Below, in pieces: positions 37,301 through 49,004 of a DNA stretch of 64,000 nucleotides. The notes under the pieces are model-generated. The model ran no database searches and was not told the origin of the DNA. It was given only the letters and a program-made list of their open reading frames with translations. The position numbers and the translations under genes are program-made. The stretch is from Rhabditophanes sp. KR3021. Its lineage: Eukaryota > Nematoda > Chromadorea > Rhabditida > Alloionematidae. Position 1 is the stretch's first letter. Every line of letters starts with the position of its first letter. The DNA lies in NCBI GenBank assembly GCA_963281155.1, contig CAUJLY010000003.1:2108001-2172000 (forward strand). The letters run 5' to 3'.

Positions 37301-40300
37301 TTTGAGTCGCTGAGGCCGCTGTTTTTCTGGCTGCTTGTTCTAAACTTTGGAGAATTCTTTCAGAGTTTTTCGAAGATAAGGCTTCCGAAGTAGCATTAAC
37401 TAGTTGTTCGGCAGCTGTTTTTAAGTGGACCTGATGTTCAGCTTCTTGTGGTCTGCTTTGGCATTGCTTCGTAGCATCAATCATATGAGAAGTGGCTTGA
37501 GCAACTGATCTAGCTGCAGATAATAACTTTTCTCTTTGTTCTGGAGATTGTTCTTGAGCTTCACTTTCCATCTGTTCGACAATAATTCTTGAATGTCTAA
37601 TGGCCGATTCGGATTGTCTCACCATATCTTGAATACAAATTAAATTAATAATTATACATAAAAGTGTACATTTTAAGGAAAACATGTACCAAAGGTTTCT
37701 TTTTAAAAGAACATTTTTTAAGTTGTAAATATTAGTTACTTTCAAGTTTGTTGCTGCTCTTAATATATTTATGTTGTTTGAAACTCTTAACCTAAAACTT
37801 CCGGTTCCTCCAAAAAATTGGCTAAAAACTTGGAATTTATCCTAATTGGGGGATTCAAGGGCAGATTACCAAGTGGGATGACGGCAAATGTAGTAATATC
37901 TGAAGTCTATCTTCTCAATCACGAGAATACACGTGCCGTTGGTGACATCTTGGCTAAAACGATGTTCGGTCTTAAGATTACTGCCGATGATTAATTTAAA
38001 TAAAAAATATCTTGATTCCCTTTTTTAATTTTAATAAATAAATATTTTGATTCCCTTTTACCTTGAGTTGAATGCTGTGTAGAAATCAATCTGTTCGAAG
38101 ATCTCATCATGTGATCGTAAGCTGAATCTTGTTGAACTTTGTGTTGCTTCGGGGATGTCTTAGAATGTTCAAGCAAGTCATCTAAGGCAGATGTAACAGC
38201 TCTAGCTGCAGCGTGAATATCCATATTATATCTAGGACCATTTCCTGTGGTAATTGTTGTACAAGCGACGTCACTTTCTTCAATTAAAGTGGTAACGGCA
38301 CTGGATACATGAGTCGCGGCATTGCTGAGTTGGTATTGGCATTCGGGGTTGGCAATCATACTTCTAAAATGGGGATAAATCGAATATTAAATAGTTATAC
38401 TTACCCAACGACTCTTGTACATGCAACTAATTGGGAAGTAGCAAATGCACATTGTGTAGCACTCTGAATTACTCTGTCCTTAATTTCGGGTTCTGGGCAT
38501 TCAGCACTGACATTCTTAGCTTGCAGGACTAATCTGGCAGCACTTGTAGCAACAGATTTGGCTTTATCCACCAATTGATCTTGGAAAAGTCTATGTTCGA
38601 TAGTTTGTTCTTCCATTGTATTCATAACTTGTTTTGAATACTCCCCTACACGAGAGGCAGCCTCAAGAACATGTTTTCTGGATTGTGGTTCGGATGTTGG
38701 TTCGACTGTGTCGAGGAATCCTTTCAAACCTAAAATTAAATTATTAAATTGTGCACAAACATCAATTATTAAACAGTTTAAATTATCAACACTCTCAAAT
38801 TAACTTACTTTGACAAAGATTTCTAGCAGATTCAACCAAGGTTTCAGATCTACGTTCATCATACATAAGATGCGCCAATTCCCTAACATTTCTTCCCATT
38901 TCAGGCATATTTGAGCCAATTGTGGCAATAGCACTACCGACTCTAGTATCAGTTTCATCGACAACAGCTGTCAATTGAACAACTTCGGCAGTAGCAGCGC
39001 CCATTGCACTAATTCTTTCAGCAACACCCTCTTTTTGAGTTCTAGTTTGTTCTTCAATCCATCTTCTTGAGGAAGGATCATCGAATTTGGGTAGTTTTAT
39101 TTCTGGAGGGTTGTACAGTTCTTCTTCGGCTTCTTCAACGGCCCTCTTGGTAGCTTCAATGGTTCCGAGAAGGGCACGTTGAGATCTTTCTTGACTGTCA
39201 GTGACTCTGATTCTGTGTCCTTGTGGCATCGATTTGGTAAGAATTTGCCCAGACACTGCACCATATTGGGCTCCATTTAATCCATTGCTTGATCCCATTT
39301 GTCCTTGCCCAGCAGATCTATAAACTCCTGGCAAAGCAACTCGTCCATCTTCAACAGGCATTCCTTGTCCATTTATCATTCCGTGAGCGATGAGAGTGGC
39401 ACGGGCTGGGGCAACGCGGTCTTCCAACATAGTTGAACCTTCATCTCCCTAAGTTATTAATAATTATCATTTATACACATCAATATTACATACCTCGATT
39501 CCAAGATGATCCTTCATCTTTTGCTTTTTGATAATAATATCAATGTATCCAGCAATCAAATCATCAATTTTTTTACCGTCAGTTGTTTGGGCCGAGTAAT
39601 AACCTTCTTGGTAATCTCCGAAATCAAGTGTAATACACTTATTGTTTCCAACAAATCTCCTAACCTGTACAAAGAATAACATTATTTAAAATCATACGAT
39701 TTGACTCAAAGCGAGTATTTTGTTGATATCTTTACATATAAGTGCCTCAATGTGACTGTTTAATGGAATACTCTATGGAGAAGGAAAGAAAAGTGAATTT
39801 TCTGAACTTATCGGAAATTTAGACGGCAAAAAAGTTTGTAACAGTCTTGGCTTTTGAACGAATTTGCTTAGGACGACGACTTTTGTGAATTAATCATAAA
39901 TCTCCTGACTCAGTCAAAATCACACTTGCCGAAACCAGATTATACACACTACTGTCGCTTTTGCGGTCAAGGATCCTTTTGTAATGCTCATGAATCGAGT
40001 TTGCAAGACTATGCGAATTGAAGTAGAAAAGTTAAAGAAGCATCGTGCGGGGAAATCTATTGAGTATTTAAGAAAAGAATTTGATGATGCTCACGTAAGT
40101 TTAAATGTTGTTATGTAACTAATCATTGTGCAAGGACTAAAAGGAACATGACTTCCATTAGACCCAAAAGGTAAACGATGCAGCAGTATCTGGAGGATAA
40201 AAAAAGTAGTCGTCTACTGATAACCTCCATATAAATCATGCTCTTGGAGTACTCTACTATATTCGACTTGCGAAGACAACTGACTAATGTTGATGACTCT

Positions 40301-41630
40301 GGACAGTCAAATACGGTTATGTATTCGAAGCACCCTACTACTGTCCACAGAATCAGCGAACTGGTCATTAAACTATTTTTAATCAAACATCTTCAAATGT
40401 CTTGTCTTTTTAATTTTCCCAATAAAATTAGATAGTGAAAAGAAACACGTACTTGTTCCAATGGATACTCTTTGATAACTTCTTTTGTCTTGGCATCGAG
40501 TCTCATGATGCAGTCTTTGTTGATTCCAAGAAGAATAGGAACCAACTTGTTTCTGCCTTTCACTTTTTCTTTAACAACAAAGAAGGTAACTCCGTAGGTG
40601 TAAAGATCTTTGCATTCGTTGATGTAGGATTTCCTTGGCTCTGAGTAAGGTTCTTCAAATTGTAAATGTTGGTAGCAAGCAAGAACATGCTTGTCTAGAT
40701 CTTTTTGCTTAGCATATTCCTTTGGAAGAAAAGCTTTAAAGTCGATGTTATTTCTTTCTGAATATGGTCCGAATTCAATAAAAGCTTGAAGAGCGGCAAG
40801 TCTGTATGCAATATCTTTGTTAACTGGATGTAATCCTTTCAAAACATCCTCCTTGCATTGAACATACAACAAATTCAATTGTTTCGGATCTCTTTCAACA
40901 TTAGCATCGGAAAAGTAGTATCTTCGTCTGAGAACTAAGACATCCTCTTCCTCGATTCCTTGTTCTCTCAAGGTTTTGTTATGATCAATCCAATCTAACT
41001 CTTCATCTGTATGATTCTTCAACCTTAAATTCTCCATCTTTTTTTCCTTCTTTCTTCCCAAGGTTCCGAAGATGTTGCTTTCAATTCCACTTTTTTTGGC
41101 TGGTGCTGCAGATCTTGGATCATAAGTCCCACTTCCATTAATCTTCATTGTTGAAACTCCACTTAACAAGGAGTCCTTTGTTAATGAATATTCTTCGTGA
41201 TTACTAATTCCAATTTTGTTGCAGATTGGCATCATCAATTCAGCAATCGTTTGAGATTCATCAACAATAGCTGTCTTTACAGTGCCGTCAAGCGTGCGAA
41301 TCTTGATTTGTCTCATTTTGTTCTTGTACTCGAGAACATCTTGATTCCTGATTAAATAATGTTCGAGTGTCTTACTTCCTTCCATCCAAACACATTTAGT
41401 CTTGTCCGATTCTACTCTAAAGAGGCCGTAGTCGCTGCCGTTGTCGGAAAAACCATTTGTAACTAAATGAATGAATGTTTTTATTTATTCTTATTATTTT
41501 GTTTACCTTCTCTAAAGAATTTGTCTCTAATTAATCTGCAAACATGATTTATTGTCATTGTTGGATCAAAATTCATGATTGAGCTTTTGCCACATTCTGG
41601 AGAGTTGATTTGCAAGCTTAGATGACCCAT
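31384..41630 (-). CDS. TLN: Talin, complete ten-exon gene
   Basis: Exons 41630-41507, 41462-40453, 39664-39494, 39448-38809, 38729-38405, 38363-38062, 37627-37110, 36578-34601, 34063-32052 and 32010-31384 join in phase to 7,707 nt, 2,568 aa, close to talin's usual 2,540-2,550. Talin links integrin tails to actin and vinculin at adhesion sites. The head (1 to about 440) begins MGHLSLQINSPECGKS, includes F1 IRTLDGTVKTAIVDES, F2 with LNLLYVQ and FLPKEYAKQKD, and F3 with LDFGDYQEGYYSAQTTDG then a LIAGYIDIIIKK helix. The rod is Ala-rich helical bundles. The last exons give the I/LWEQ actin-binding domain (TIIAENELLGAATSIEAAA; QWSEGLISAARMVVAA; EEKLISAAKQVASSTAHLL) and a final KERELKEAREKLATIN dimerisation helix. 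The F3 Trp of vertebrate IKRW is Phe here (VRRF). Introns range from 42 nt to 788 nt; the two holding relics are 434 and 788 nt. An acceptor (AATTAG) sits three bases 5' of the ATG. Confidence 0.95.
37791..37994 (+). pseudogene. Antisense open fragment in a talin intron
   Basis: A 67-codon frame without an early ATG ends at TAA 37992-37994. It includes LAKNLEFILIGGFKGRLPSG and VISEVYLLNHENTRAVGDIL, then AKTMFGLKITADD. The composition is clearly protein-like and differs from the flanking intron. It lies between talin exons 6 and 7 on the other strand. I do not recognise the family. It may be one exon of a nested gene or a relic. Confidence 0.35.
39775..40370 (+). pseudogene. Decayed coding-like sequence in a talin intron
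   Basis: On the strand opposite talin, pieces in several frames look protein-coding: THYCRFCGQGSFCNAHESSL, then VCKTMRIEVEKLKKHRAGKS to a GTAAGT donor near 40096, then INHALGVLYYIRLAKT near 40231 and, shifted, QLTNVDDSGQSNTVMYSKHP near 40270. The last two have counterparts in the CXXC gene intron (INQALGLEY and ALTNIDDSGQSNHVMDLKHP), so both come from one family. Stops and frameshifts are present in both copies. Confidence 0.5.
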
Positions 41631-44100
41631 TTTCTAATTTTCAGGTGCTTATAAATATAGATACTTTTCCCAAAATCAATTAATTGTTTTTCAAAGTTGG
41701 ATGTTACCTTTGATCAACAAAATCGGCAACAATGAGAGACTGAAAAGGAGATATTTAAATGAGCCATATAATTGACCGAACTACAATCTAACGCATATAA
41801 TTACAATATCAAAAAAAGCTATCTTGCCACTAAACAAAAGAAAAAGAGATAATCTGTTATTAGAGTCAAAAGATCTATTTAGCTTTTCGCGATCAAAAAG
41901 AAGCTAGTGAGTGTAGGTGATGGTATAGTGTGTTGATCAACTTTGCAAACTTTATCTTCTGTTTTACTCTTTGCCAAGGCTAGGATGCCTGATGATATCT
42001 GGTTGGTCCCAAAAGATCTGGCCAACTTTTCTCCCATTTACACATACGTTTATAAATGATGTTAAAAGTTGTTAATGCTAGCAGATCTCGCTCTCTTCTG
42101 GCTTAATCAAATGCAGGATGTGTGTTGATTTTTTATTTTAAATGTGTATCTATCAGAATAGAAACAAAGGCCTTGGCAGAATGGGCTAAAGGGATGTTTA
42201 AAATTGTTTTTAAACGGCAAACAATATACAAATATATATTTATTATCTACTGCCTACGTAAAAGTATGTAGTGTCGCAGTTGTAACAAATATAATTGTGC
42301 CCAGGCAAACATTAAAAAACAATCATAAAAGTTTAGAATATATAAAATAACGGATAGGTAATGTTTGATGGAAAGTGTTCAAAAAATCAATTGCCGGAAA
42401 GCTGTCTATTTATAGTAATAAAAGTATACATTGTTGTAATAATAAAAAGAATAATTTAATCATCTGGTTAATGATCAGTGGTATAACTGATTGCGGTGAA
42501 TAAAATGGAAATAGTAAAGTTAAGGTCATGGCTTTTAATGGGTATAAATACATCTGTATTATTCTTCGAAACAATGCGAGGTTTATGCAAATTCGGAATG
42601 TTTTGCAACGGGGCTTTAGAATGTTTTTAAAATATGTAGTTTTAGAATGATGATTTGTGTAGGAATTAATTATAGGATTAACGTTGGGAGTAGTGATTTT
42701 ATGTAGTTTCCCTTAAATTGAGGCGATGTTTCTAAATGTTCGTAAGAATGAAAGTAAATACCAAACTGATCAAAACACACCGGAAACAATATCGACCAAT
42801 CTATTGTAAAGCTCACTTTTTGTCCTCTCTAATATACATCTGCCCAAACTCAGTTTAACTTACGAATATACAAAATTACTGTGATTGTGTATATGCCATT
42901 AAATATTTACAATCCTCGCATCAAGTCTGATTTCCGTCACCAATCAGCCGCCAATTGACGGTTCATTTAGAAATATAAAGTTAAAGTGTATATATGCAAA
43001 TGCAAAAAGGGCGACTATTTTTCAAAGAATTGAGGGCTGAATATAAATGTACTAGTTTTAAATTACATTTATTGCATTTATCTCATTTAAAAAAGTGAAT
43101 AGTGAAGTGTTAATTTTTAACAAAACAAAAATCCTTATATTAATCATGTTTAAACGAACTGACAGATGGTGTAAAGTTTTAAATGTAAGATAAAATTGTT
43201 CCTAAAACATATGGCATGTTCCGATTAAGAGGTTTCCAACAATAAGTTGTTTGTTTTAAGGAGCTTATATAACAATACATTAATTGTAGTGTGTTGTATA
43301 ATATTAAATTCAATCTGACACAAGAGACCTACAAATAATATTGGTAAAGTCAGTGCAGTACTCTTTTTAGAGAATTGTTAATTTTATGAAAGGGCAAACT
43401 TTTTTAGCTTGTATTGTAATATGCGAATAAATAAATAAAATTATATTTGAATCAATAGGAACATCTTCACATTCTTAAGCACAAATAAATGAACATATTT
43501 ATAATTTATTAATCTAATGTAGTATCTATACTATTTGTTTTGTTTAGTGATTAACAATCAGTATCTACAAAGGCCACCTAAACCTCTTTAATGTAATTTA
43601 ATAAATATATGTGTATGTTAATATAGTGTAGAGAATAATTAGTTGAAACAATACACCCAAATGATAATTCGAATATATGTTATGTATACATATTTGGCAG
43701 CGCAATACAATTAATATTTGTCACTTTGATTAAAGTTGGTGTATTGATTTGTTAAAGCAATCAAGACAAATCATCTCTAGACTTGAATGAATCATATTTG
43801 CAAAAGCTTTGTCTCTTTTTTGATAAGGTCATCATCGTCTTATTTGAAAGAGTGAAGCAGTTTAATGTCAAAGGATGATAGGAATTAATAAATAACATTG
43901 ATATAAAAGTGACTTATTGGGATGGATAATTTTCCCAACCAAAATATAATAGTAATGGCATTCACCACATATTCATTATGAAAAAAGTATGCAAAAAATT
44001 ACATAGATGGAAATGAGTAAACGATGATTCAGAAAGTTGTTATTATTGTTTTATAATCATTTCTTCATAAATTATGAATATAAAAAATATTTGTTGTTAT
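41631..44100. other. Upstream region of talin, no supported gene
   Basis: About 2.5 kb with no motif-bearing frame. It should hold the talin promoter. No ordered repeat was seen until the array at 44101. Confidence 0.5.
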
Positions 44101-44230
44101 ATTTTCAAGGTTTGACATTGTCGTTTCATTTTCTAGGTTTGATAGTATCGTTTCATTTTAAGGGCTTGATATTGTTGTTTTATTTTCAAGGTTTGATATT
44201 GTTGTTTTGAGGGTTTGATATTATTGTTTA
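44101..44230. repeat. Tandem repeat, 27-bp unit, about 4.7 copies
   Basis: Units read TTTTCAAGGTTTGATATTGT followed by CGTTTCA or TGTTTTA. Starts are at about 44102, 44129, 44156 and 44183, with a shortened last unit. The 27-bp period would be in frame if translated, but the surrounding frame is short and I take it as a non-coding minisatellite. Confidence 0.75.
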
Positions 44231-44686
44231 TGCAAAGGTTATTAAAGGGCATATTTAAATTTTTTGATAAAATAAAGATTTGTTTGGAATAAAAAATATA
44301 AGAGTGTTGTTTTATAGACTCACAAGTCCAAGAAACTTTGCACATAATTAAAGTCTTTATTTAATAATAGACAATAGTTTGTTAACAATAAATCGACATA
44401 AAAACAAACTATAAATAAGATTAATAAAATGCTAGAAATAAAGTTTTCAAGCTAACCCCAGGATCACCAGTATCTTTGGGTTGAGCTTTCAATCTCTTAA
44501 ATATGCCTTAATATATATGGCAGTTGTAAGTAAACCTAGGAACCCGTCTAAAAAATAGAGTTGGGGACTTATATTGGTTTGGGTCAAAATAAATATTTTG
44601 ATAATATAGCATGTTTAAATAAAGAATTAATAATCTCAATATTCTATAAAAGAAAAATCACTTTAAATTAGATAAATTATCAGTTC

Positions 44687-46170
44687 AATTGTAGCATTTC
44701 AATTAAAATGTCTTGATTACATTTCAAAAACAAATTCATGACAAAACTTTCATGTTTGAGGCTAGATCTATTATAGTTCAAAATTGATCTTGCAACAGAA
44801 AATACTCTTTCAACTGAAATTGATGTTGCTGGATAATTAGTGTGTTGAAAACTTTGAATAAATATTCACAATCCTGTTGATTGTTTTCCCAAAAACTATT
44901 CGGATTAAACAAATTCTCTTCACCTTCGTAAATTTTCTCCATATATTTCTAGCTTCAATTGATACATTAAAATTTGTGTTTCGACCTCGTCGTCATCTAT
45001 ATCAATTGTAGTAATTTTATCTAATACTCTCAAAACAGCACCTTTAATACTACTCACACTATTTGAATATTTTGGGCTGAGAAAAGTAGCGACTTTAACA
45101 ATTTCCTTTTCTGAATAAGCTTGAAGTCGTTTTTCAATATCGGCAATAAATCTTAATTTTCCATCACTTAGGCTTGGATCGATTTCAGTTTTAGCCAAAT
45201 TAAATTCAGATGTTTCAGCTTCCTTCTCAGGTTCATCACCATCAAAAAATTCCTCGTCTGAATGACACTCATCGTCAATAAGTTCGTCACTAATAAAGAA
45301 AGATTCATCGGTAGATTTTTTAAATTGGCATTTAACGTATTAAATGTTGCAATAATAGCTGATATTGGTAAAGTAGAGATTTGTTCAATTGAGGCATAAG
45401 TGTAATCTAGTATTATTAAAAGCATTTTCATAAAATAAGCTTCAACATCAGTAATATAACATCTTTGTTTACTATTATTTAGAAAATAAGAATTCATTTT
45501 TTCGCGGAAATACAAGAGGTTTAATAAGAATCTTTTAGCATTTTGCCATCTGACGATTGTAAAAGAATGGACTCTTCTAATTTTGATAAGTCTGGTCATT
45601 TCATCCATGATTGCTGGTTCTTTGAATAAGTTTTTTGTCGATGGATTTATTTGATGTGCTGCATATTGTGTGTGTTTAAATAAGAATAAAGTTAGTAGCT
45701 AGTGTTAGTTGTCTATTAGTTTATTACACTTTGGAAACAATTAATTTTGCTAAATAACTCTTATTTTCACAAACTATAACAACCCCATTAATTGAAACAG
45801 AACTTTCGCTCCAGTGATCATGGACGATGTAAAATGGTTTGTCACGAATAGCATTGTGAATGTATTTCTCTAAATCATGTTGTAAACTTTGCATCTTAAT
45901 TTGTAGAGTTGTTGCTTCAAAAGGGTAAGTCAGTATTAATTGCACTCAAGCCTGCAGTAAAAAGTTTGTTTTGAGAAATGTTAAAGCTATTCATCATTGT
46001 GTTTGGCGCAACTACTTCTTTGTCTTCAAAAATACATTATGTTTTTTTCCAATTTCTAATTATATTTGCGTTACCAAAGTTACTTGTTGCTGTTCCTGTA
46101 TACGATAAATTAACTGGTTGTAGACAAGCTTTGGAGTGGCTTCAGCTCTCTCATAGCAAAATTGGTAACT
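44687..46170 (-). mobile_element. Decayed hAT-family transposase
   Basis: Reading leftward, pieces of one transposase occur in shifting frames. They are: NFGNANIIRNWKK near 46060; KPFYIVHDHWSESS and GVVIVCENKSYLAKLIV at 45850-45730 (compare the hAT D-x-W-T-S catalytic block); VHSFTIVRWQNAKRFLLNLL at about 45590-45530; an acidic stretch; VATFLSPKYSNS near 45090; and finally YPATSISVERVFSVARSILN with SSLKHESFVMNLFLKCN at 44840-44720, the diagnostic hAT C-terminal dimerisation region. At least three frame changes and stops make it non-functional. I could not identify terminal inverted repeats or the 8-bp target duplication with confidence. Confidence 0.85.
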
Positions 46171-47016
46171 ATTCACTTGATTAACTGCTTATCATCGCAA
46201 GTGATAGGTGAACAAGGCATAAGATAATAATGGAGAAACTTATTACTTTAGCTTCATTGTGACATGCCAATAAACTTCTTGCTTAAGATTATTACTTTTA
46301 ATCCATCAAATTAGTTTCGAATTAAAAATCAAAGCCTACAAAGTTATTAGCATTTTCTTTAATATAAATGAAAACACATTATTAAGAACTCAAATTTCCA
46401 ATCTTATGTACAGCTTAAATTTACCATAATCTTAATAACAAGCAAGATTTGACCTGGCTTGGCTTATTAAAACTACAATTACATATAATTTTACATACAA
46501 CCCGTATTAATAAAGTTCCTTAAACTGGACAAAATCATTTGACTGACTAAACATTATTAATGTAACGCTTTGTGTTTAAATCTGGTAATAAGTATCAGAG
46601 CTTTTAATAATTAATCGTGCGTATAAAGAGAGCACCTACATGTTAGAGAGCATGATAAAATTGCATATGCAAGGTGAAAGTGTTATTGAATATATCTAAA
46701 TTAAATTAATTAAATTATCAGTTTTTTATCAAATTGAATTTCTATTTTGGCTTATTTTTTATGTGCATTAAATTAGATTAAATTTAAACCCACACATGAT
46801 ATGTCTTATATGATAAAAGAATAAATTGAGTTTAAAAAACTAGAGTTTGAAGATTCTAAAAAACAAAGGTAACTCTTAGTAACTAAAGTAATTTATTTCT
46901 ATATAATCTTAACATAATACAATTTTATGAAATATCAAAGTGTACAGTAAATTGTACAGTACAGTAGTCAGCAACAAAGATTATGGTAATAATCGGGAAT
47001 GATCAACTTAAAGTAG
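46171..47016. other. Intergenic DNA
   Basis: A+T-rich, no motif-bearing frame. It separates the hAT relic from the cluster of small membrane-protein genes. Confidence 0.4.
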
Positions 47017-47436
47017 CTAAAATGTGCATTGTCTCAATGTTCTGTAGATCCAGAGTCCACCGTACAAAATGAGTCCAGTCGCAAATATTGATTGAACACA
47101 AACCTTGATTCTGTAAATCTTTCTTTCGAATTCGGGATACTTAATATTGGCATCTTCAGCTACGTATTGGGCATAAATGATCAATCCGATGAATGAGAAG
47201 ATGCACAATATTGTCATCATTGAGTTAATGAATGGTCTCCAGGGGTGAGTTTCTCTTGTTCCGCAAACAAAGGATTGCAAAACGATATCGTTTCGAGTCA
47301 ACCTGTCATCAATGTTGATACTAACCTTTCCAATCAAAGAGTTTCTTTTGGAAGGATTAGGCGAACAAACGTAGACATGACCATTGTGGTGAACGACGTT
47401 TAAAATAGTAGCCTCTGCAATAGGGATAAGAGTCAT
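47017..47436 (-). CDS. Small two-pass membrane protein, unknown (139 aa)
   Basis: The chosen ATG lies three bases after a strong acceptor (TTTTTCCAG), so the mature mRNA probably starts there by trans-splicing or after a 5' UTR intron; the frame is also open further upstream into that acceptor. Residues 1-65 are mixed, with ILNVVHHNGHVYVCSPNPSK and a Cys-containing VLQSFVCGTRETHPW. Two hydrophobic helices follow (MMTILCIFSFIGLIIYAQYV and VQSIFATGLILYGGLWIY) with a basic loop between them. No family is recognised. It is the left end of a same-strand run of small genes that extends to 52.8 kb. Confidence 0.6.
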   Translation of the reverse strand: MTLIPIAEATILNVVHHNGHVYVCSPNPSKRNSLIGKVSINIDDRLTRNDIVLQSFVCGTRETHPWRPFINSMMTILCIFSFIGLIIYAQYVAEDANIKYPEFERKIYRIKVCVQSIFATGLILYGGLWIYRTLRQCTF

Positions 47437-47760
47437 TATCTGGAAAAACAAATTAATTAATCTAAGCAACAAACTTTATCGGAAACGTATGCATAAATGA
47501 TGATTTTAATGCTATGGCATCCTTTGGGTATGTCTATATTTATACACATAATAAATTGTTATTTCCAGAAAGCAGGCGGCAAGCAGGTTTGCAAAAATAG
47601 GATGGGGTCTTGTTTTTACGCTTTTAAGCTAGCGTATCTCACCTTTTATGTAATAAGGGTAGTAGCTATTATTGAAAATATAAAGAAGACCCTGCGCTTG
47701 AAATGTAATTGCTATAAGAATTTTGTAATTTTTTGTCAAGCGCAATTAATGTCATATGGA

Positions 47761-47976
47761 TCATTTGTAATTGATAGTAGTTTTGTATTTTACAAGTCCA
47801 ATGGTCATGAAGCTTATTATAAAACAAAGAGGTGTAAAATTAACTCCGAATAATTTGTGACCACTGAAAAGTATTAAATAGAGATTAAGTGCAATAACAA
47901 ATATAGTTACAAAAATGGAAATTAGTTTTCGTGCTATTTTAGAAGTAGATTCTTGATTGTGCACTACCAAGTACAA
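47761..47976 (-). CDS. Possible small two-pass membrane protein
   Basis: A frame of about 70 codons contains KLISIFVTIFVIALNLYLIL and CFIISFMTIGLVKYKTTI, two predicted membrane helices. It has no ATG near its start; an acceptor-like AATCAG lies just upstream, so an earlier exon may supply the start. Spacing, strand and topology fit the neighbouring small membrane proteins. It could equally be a decayed member. Confidence 0.3.
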   Translation of the reverse strand: MYLVVHNQESTSKIARKLISIFVTIFVIALNLYLILFSGHKLFGVNFTPLCFIISFMTIGLVKYKTTINYK

Positions 47977-48631
47977 CTGATTCTACTCCCCTCTTTATTT
48001 GACAATTGATGTGCTGTACATTAGATATAAAACTAAGCTAATGAGGTAAAAGCTGTCAACAACTTTATAAGAACATAATGAGGACGAAGTCTTATTATAC
48101 CTGCCACCTATTTTATTTAAAAGTATATAATCTGTTTTTATTTGTCCCTTCATTTTCTAGGAAAAAAAATAAATTTTTAAAGGTTATATGTATATCAGTT
48201 GATTGCGGTTTGACATTTATGTGATATAAATTTTAACTCAAAACAGAGCAATTATCTTATTTTATAGGAAATGATGCTTGATAGAGAGCCACATTATGGA
48301 CACAATTAAAAATGATGGGAAGTTGGCGTACCTTCAAATAGCTATCATATGCCTAATGTGGCACTGTGGTAGTTGACAAAAAGGATATATAAGTATAAGT
48401 GTCGAAATGATTTTATTTACCTCATTTGAACGTTAATTAAATTTTAGCAAACATTAGTAAAGATTAGGACACAATCACCAAATAAAATATGTTGTGTGGG
48501 CAATAATTTTTGCAATGATAATTGGGATAAAAACAAGATAAAAATAGAATGCACATTGTACTGGATCGAGGTGGCTGGTATGTTGAAAGTAGTGATACAA
48601 AAAGGAGTGCTTTGTAAATTCCCATACTGTG

Positions 48632-48802
48632 TCAAAAAGATGTAAAACATAAGAGGGAAATGATTTTGCTAATTCGAACGCAGACTGAGTCTCTTGGGAG
48701 TTGTTCTATTCCTTGTAGAAGAACTTCATTGGTATTTAAATCACATCGAAGTGCATTTTCTCCAATGTGTTGGGCAAAAATTTTATATTCAGCGGATGCC
48801 AT
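48632..48802 (-). CDS. Small unknown frame (56 aa)
   Basis: The frame begins MASAEYKIFAQHIGENALRC and continues DLNTNEVLLQGIEQLPRDSV to a hydrophobic end (ISLLCFTSF). The first 45 residues look like genuine soluble protein. The hydrophobic tail may be intron read-through, in which case this is a 5' exon. I recognise no domain. Same strand as the small-membrane-protein run. Confidence 0.35.
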   Translation of the reverse strand: MASAEYKIFAQHIGENALRCDLNTNEVLLQGIEQLPRDSVCVRISKIISLLCFTSF

Positions 48803-49004
48803 AGGTGGTCAGTGTAATTAGGAATATCCTTTGTTTTGTTAAAAAGGTTGGGCATGACTGAAATGTATAAAATCATATGAAGAAAAGGGTATTGGACGTT
48901 AAATGAATTTTATGTATTGGAATTCGGGTAAAATTATTGGCAATAGCCTTACTTTTAATTGAGCTATAATTAGGGATTAGATTAAAATAGTAAACATACT
49001 ATTA

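Noticed and set aside
44450..44690. Possible hAT terminal repeat (a CAG-starting stretch near 44511)
   Set aside because: No matching inverted copy or 8-bp duplication could be found at the other end by eye.
47497..47853. 118-codon + strand frame
   Set aside because: Overlaps the minus-strand small membrane-protein region, has no motif, and its composition is explained by reading membrane helices and AT-rich spacer backwards.
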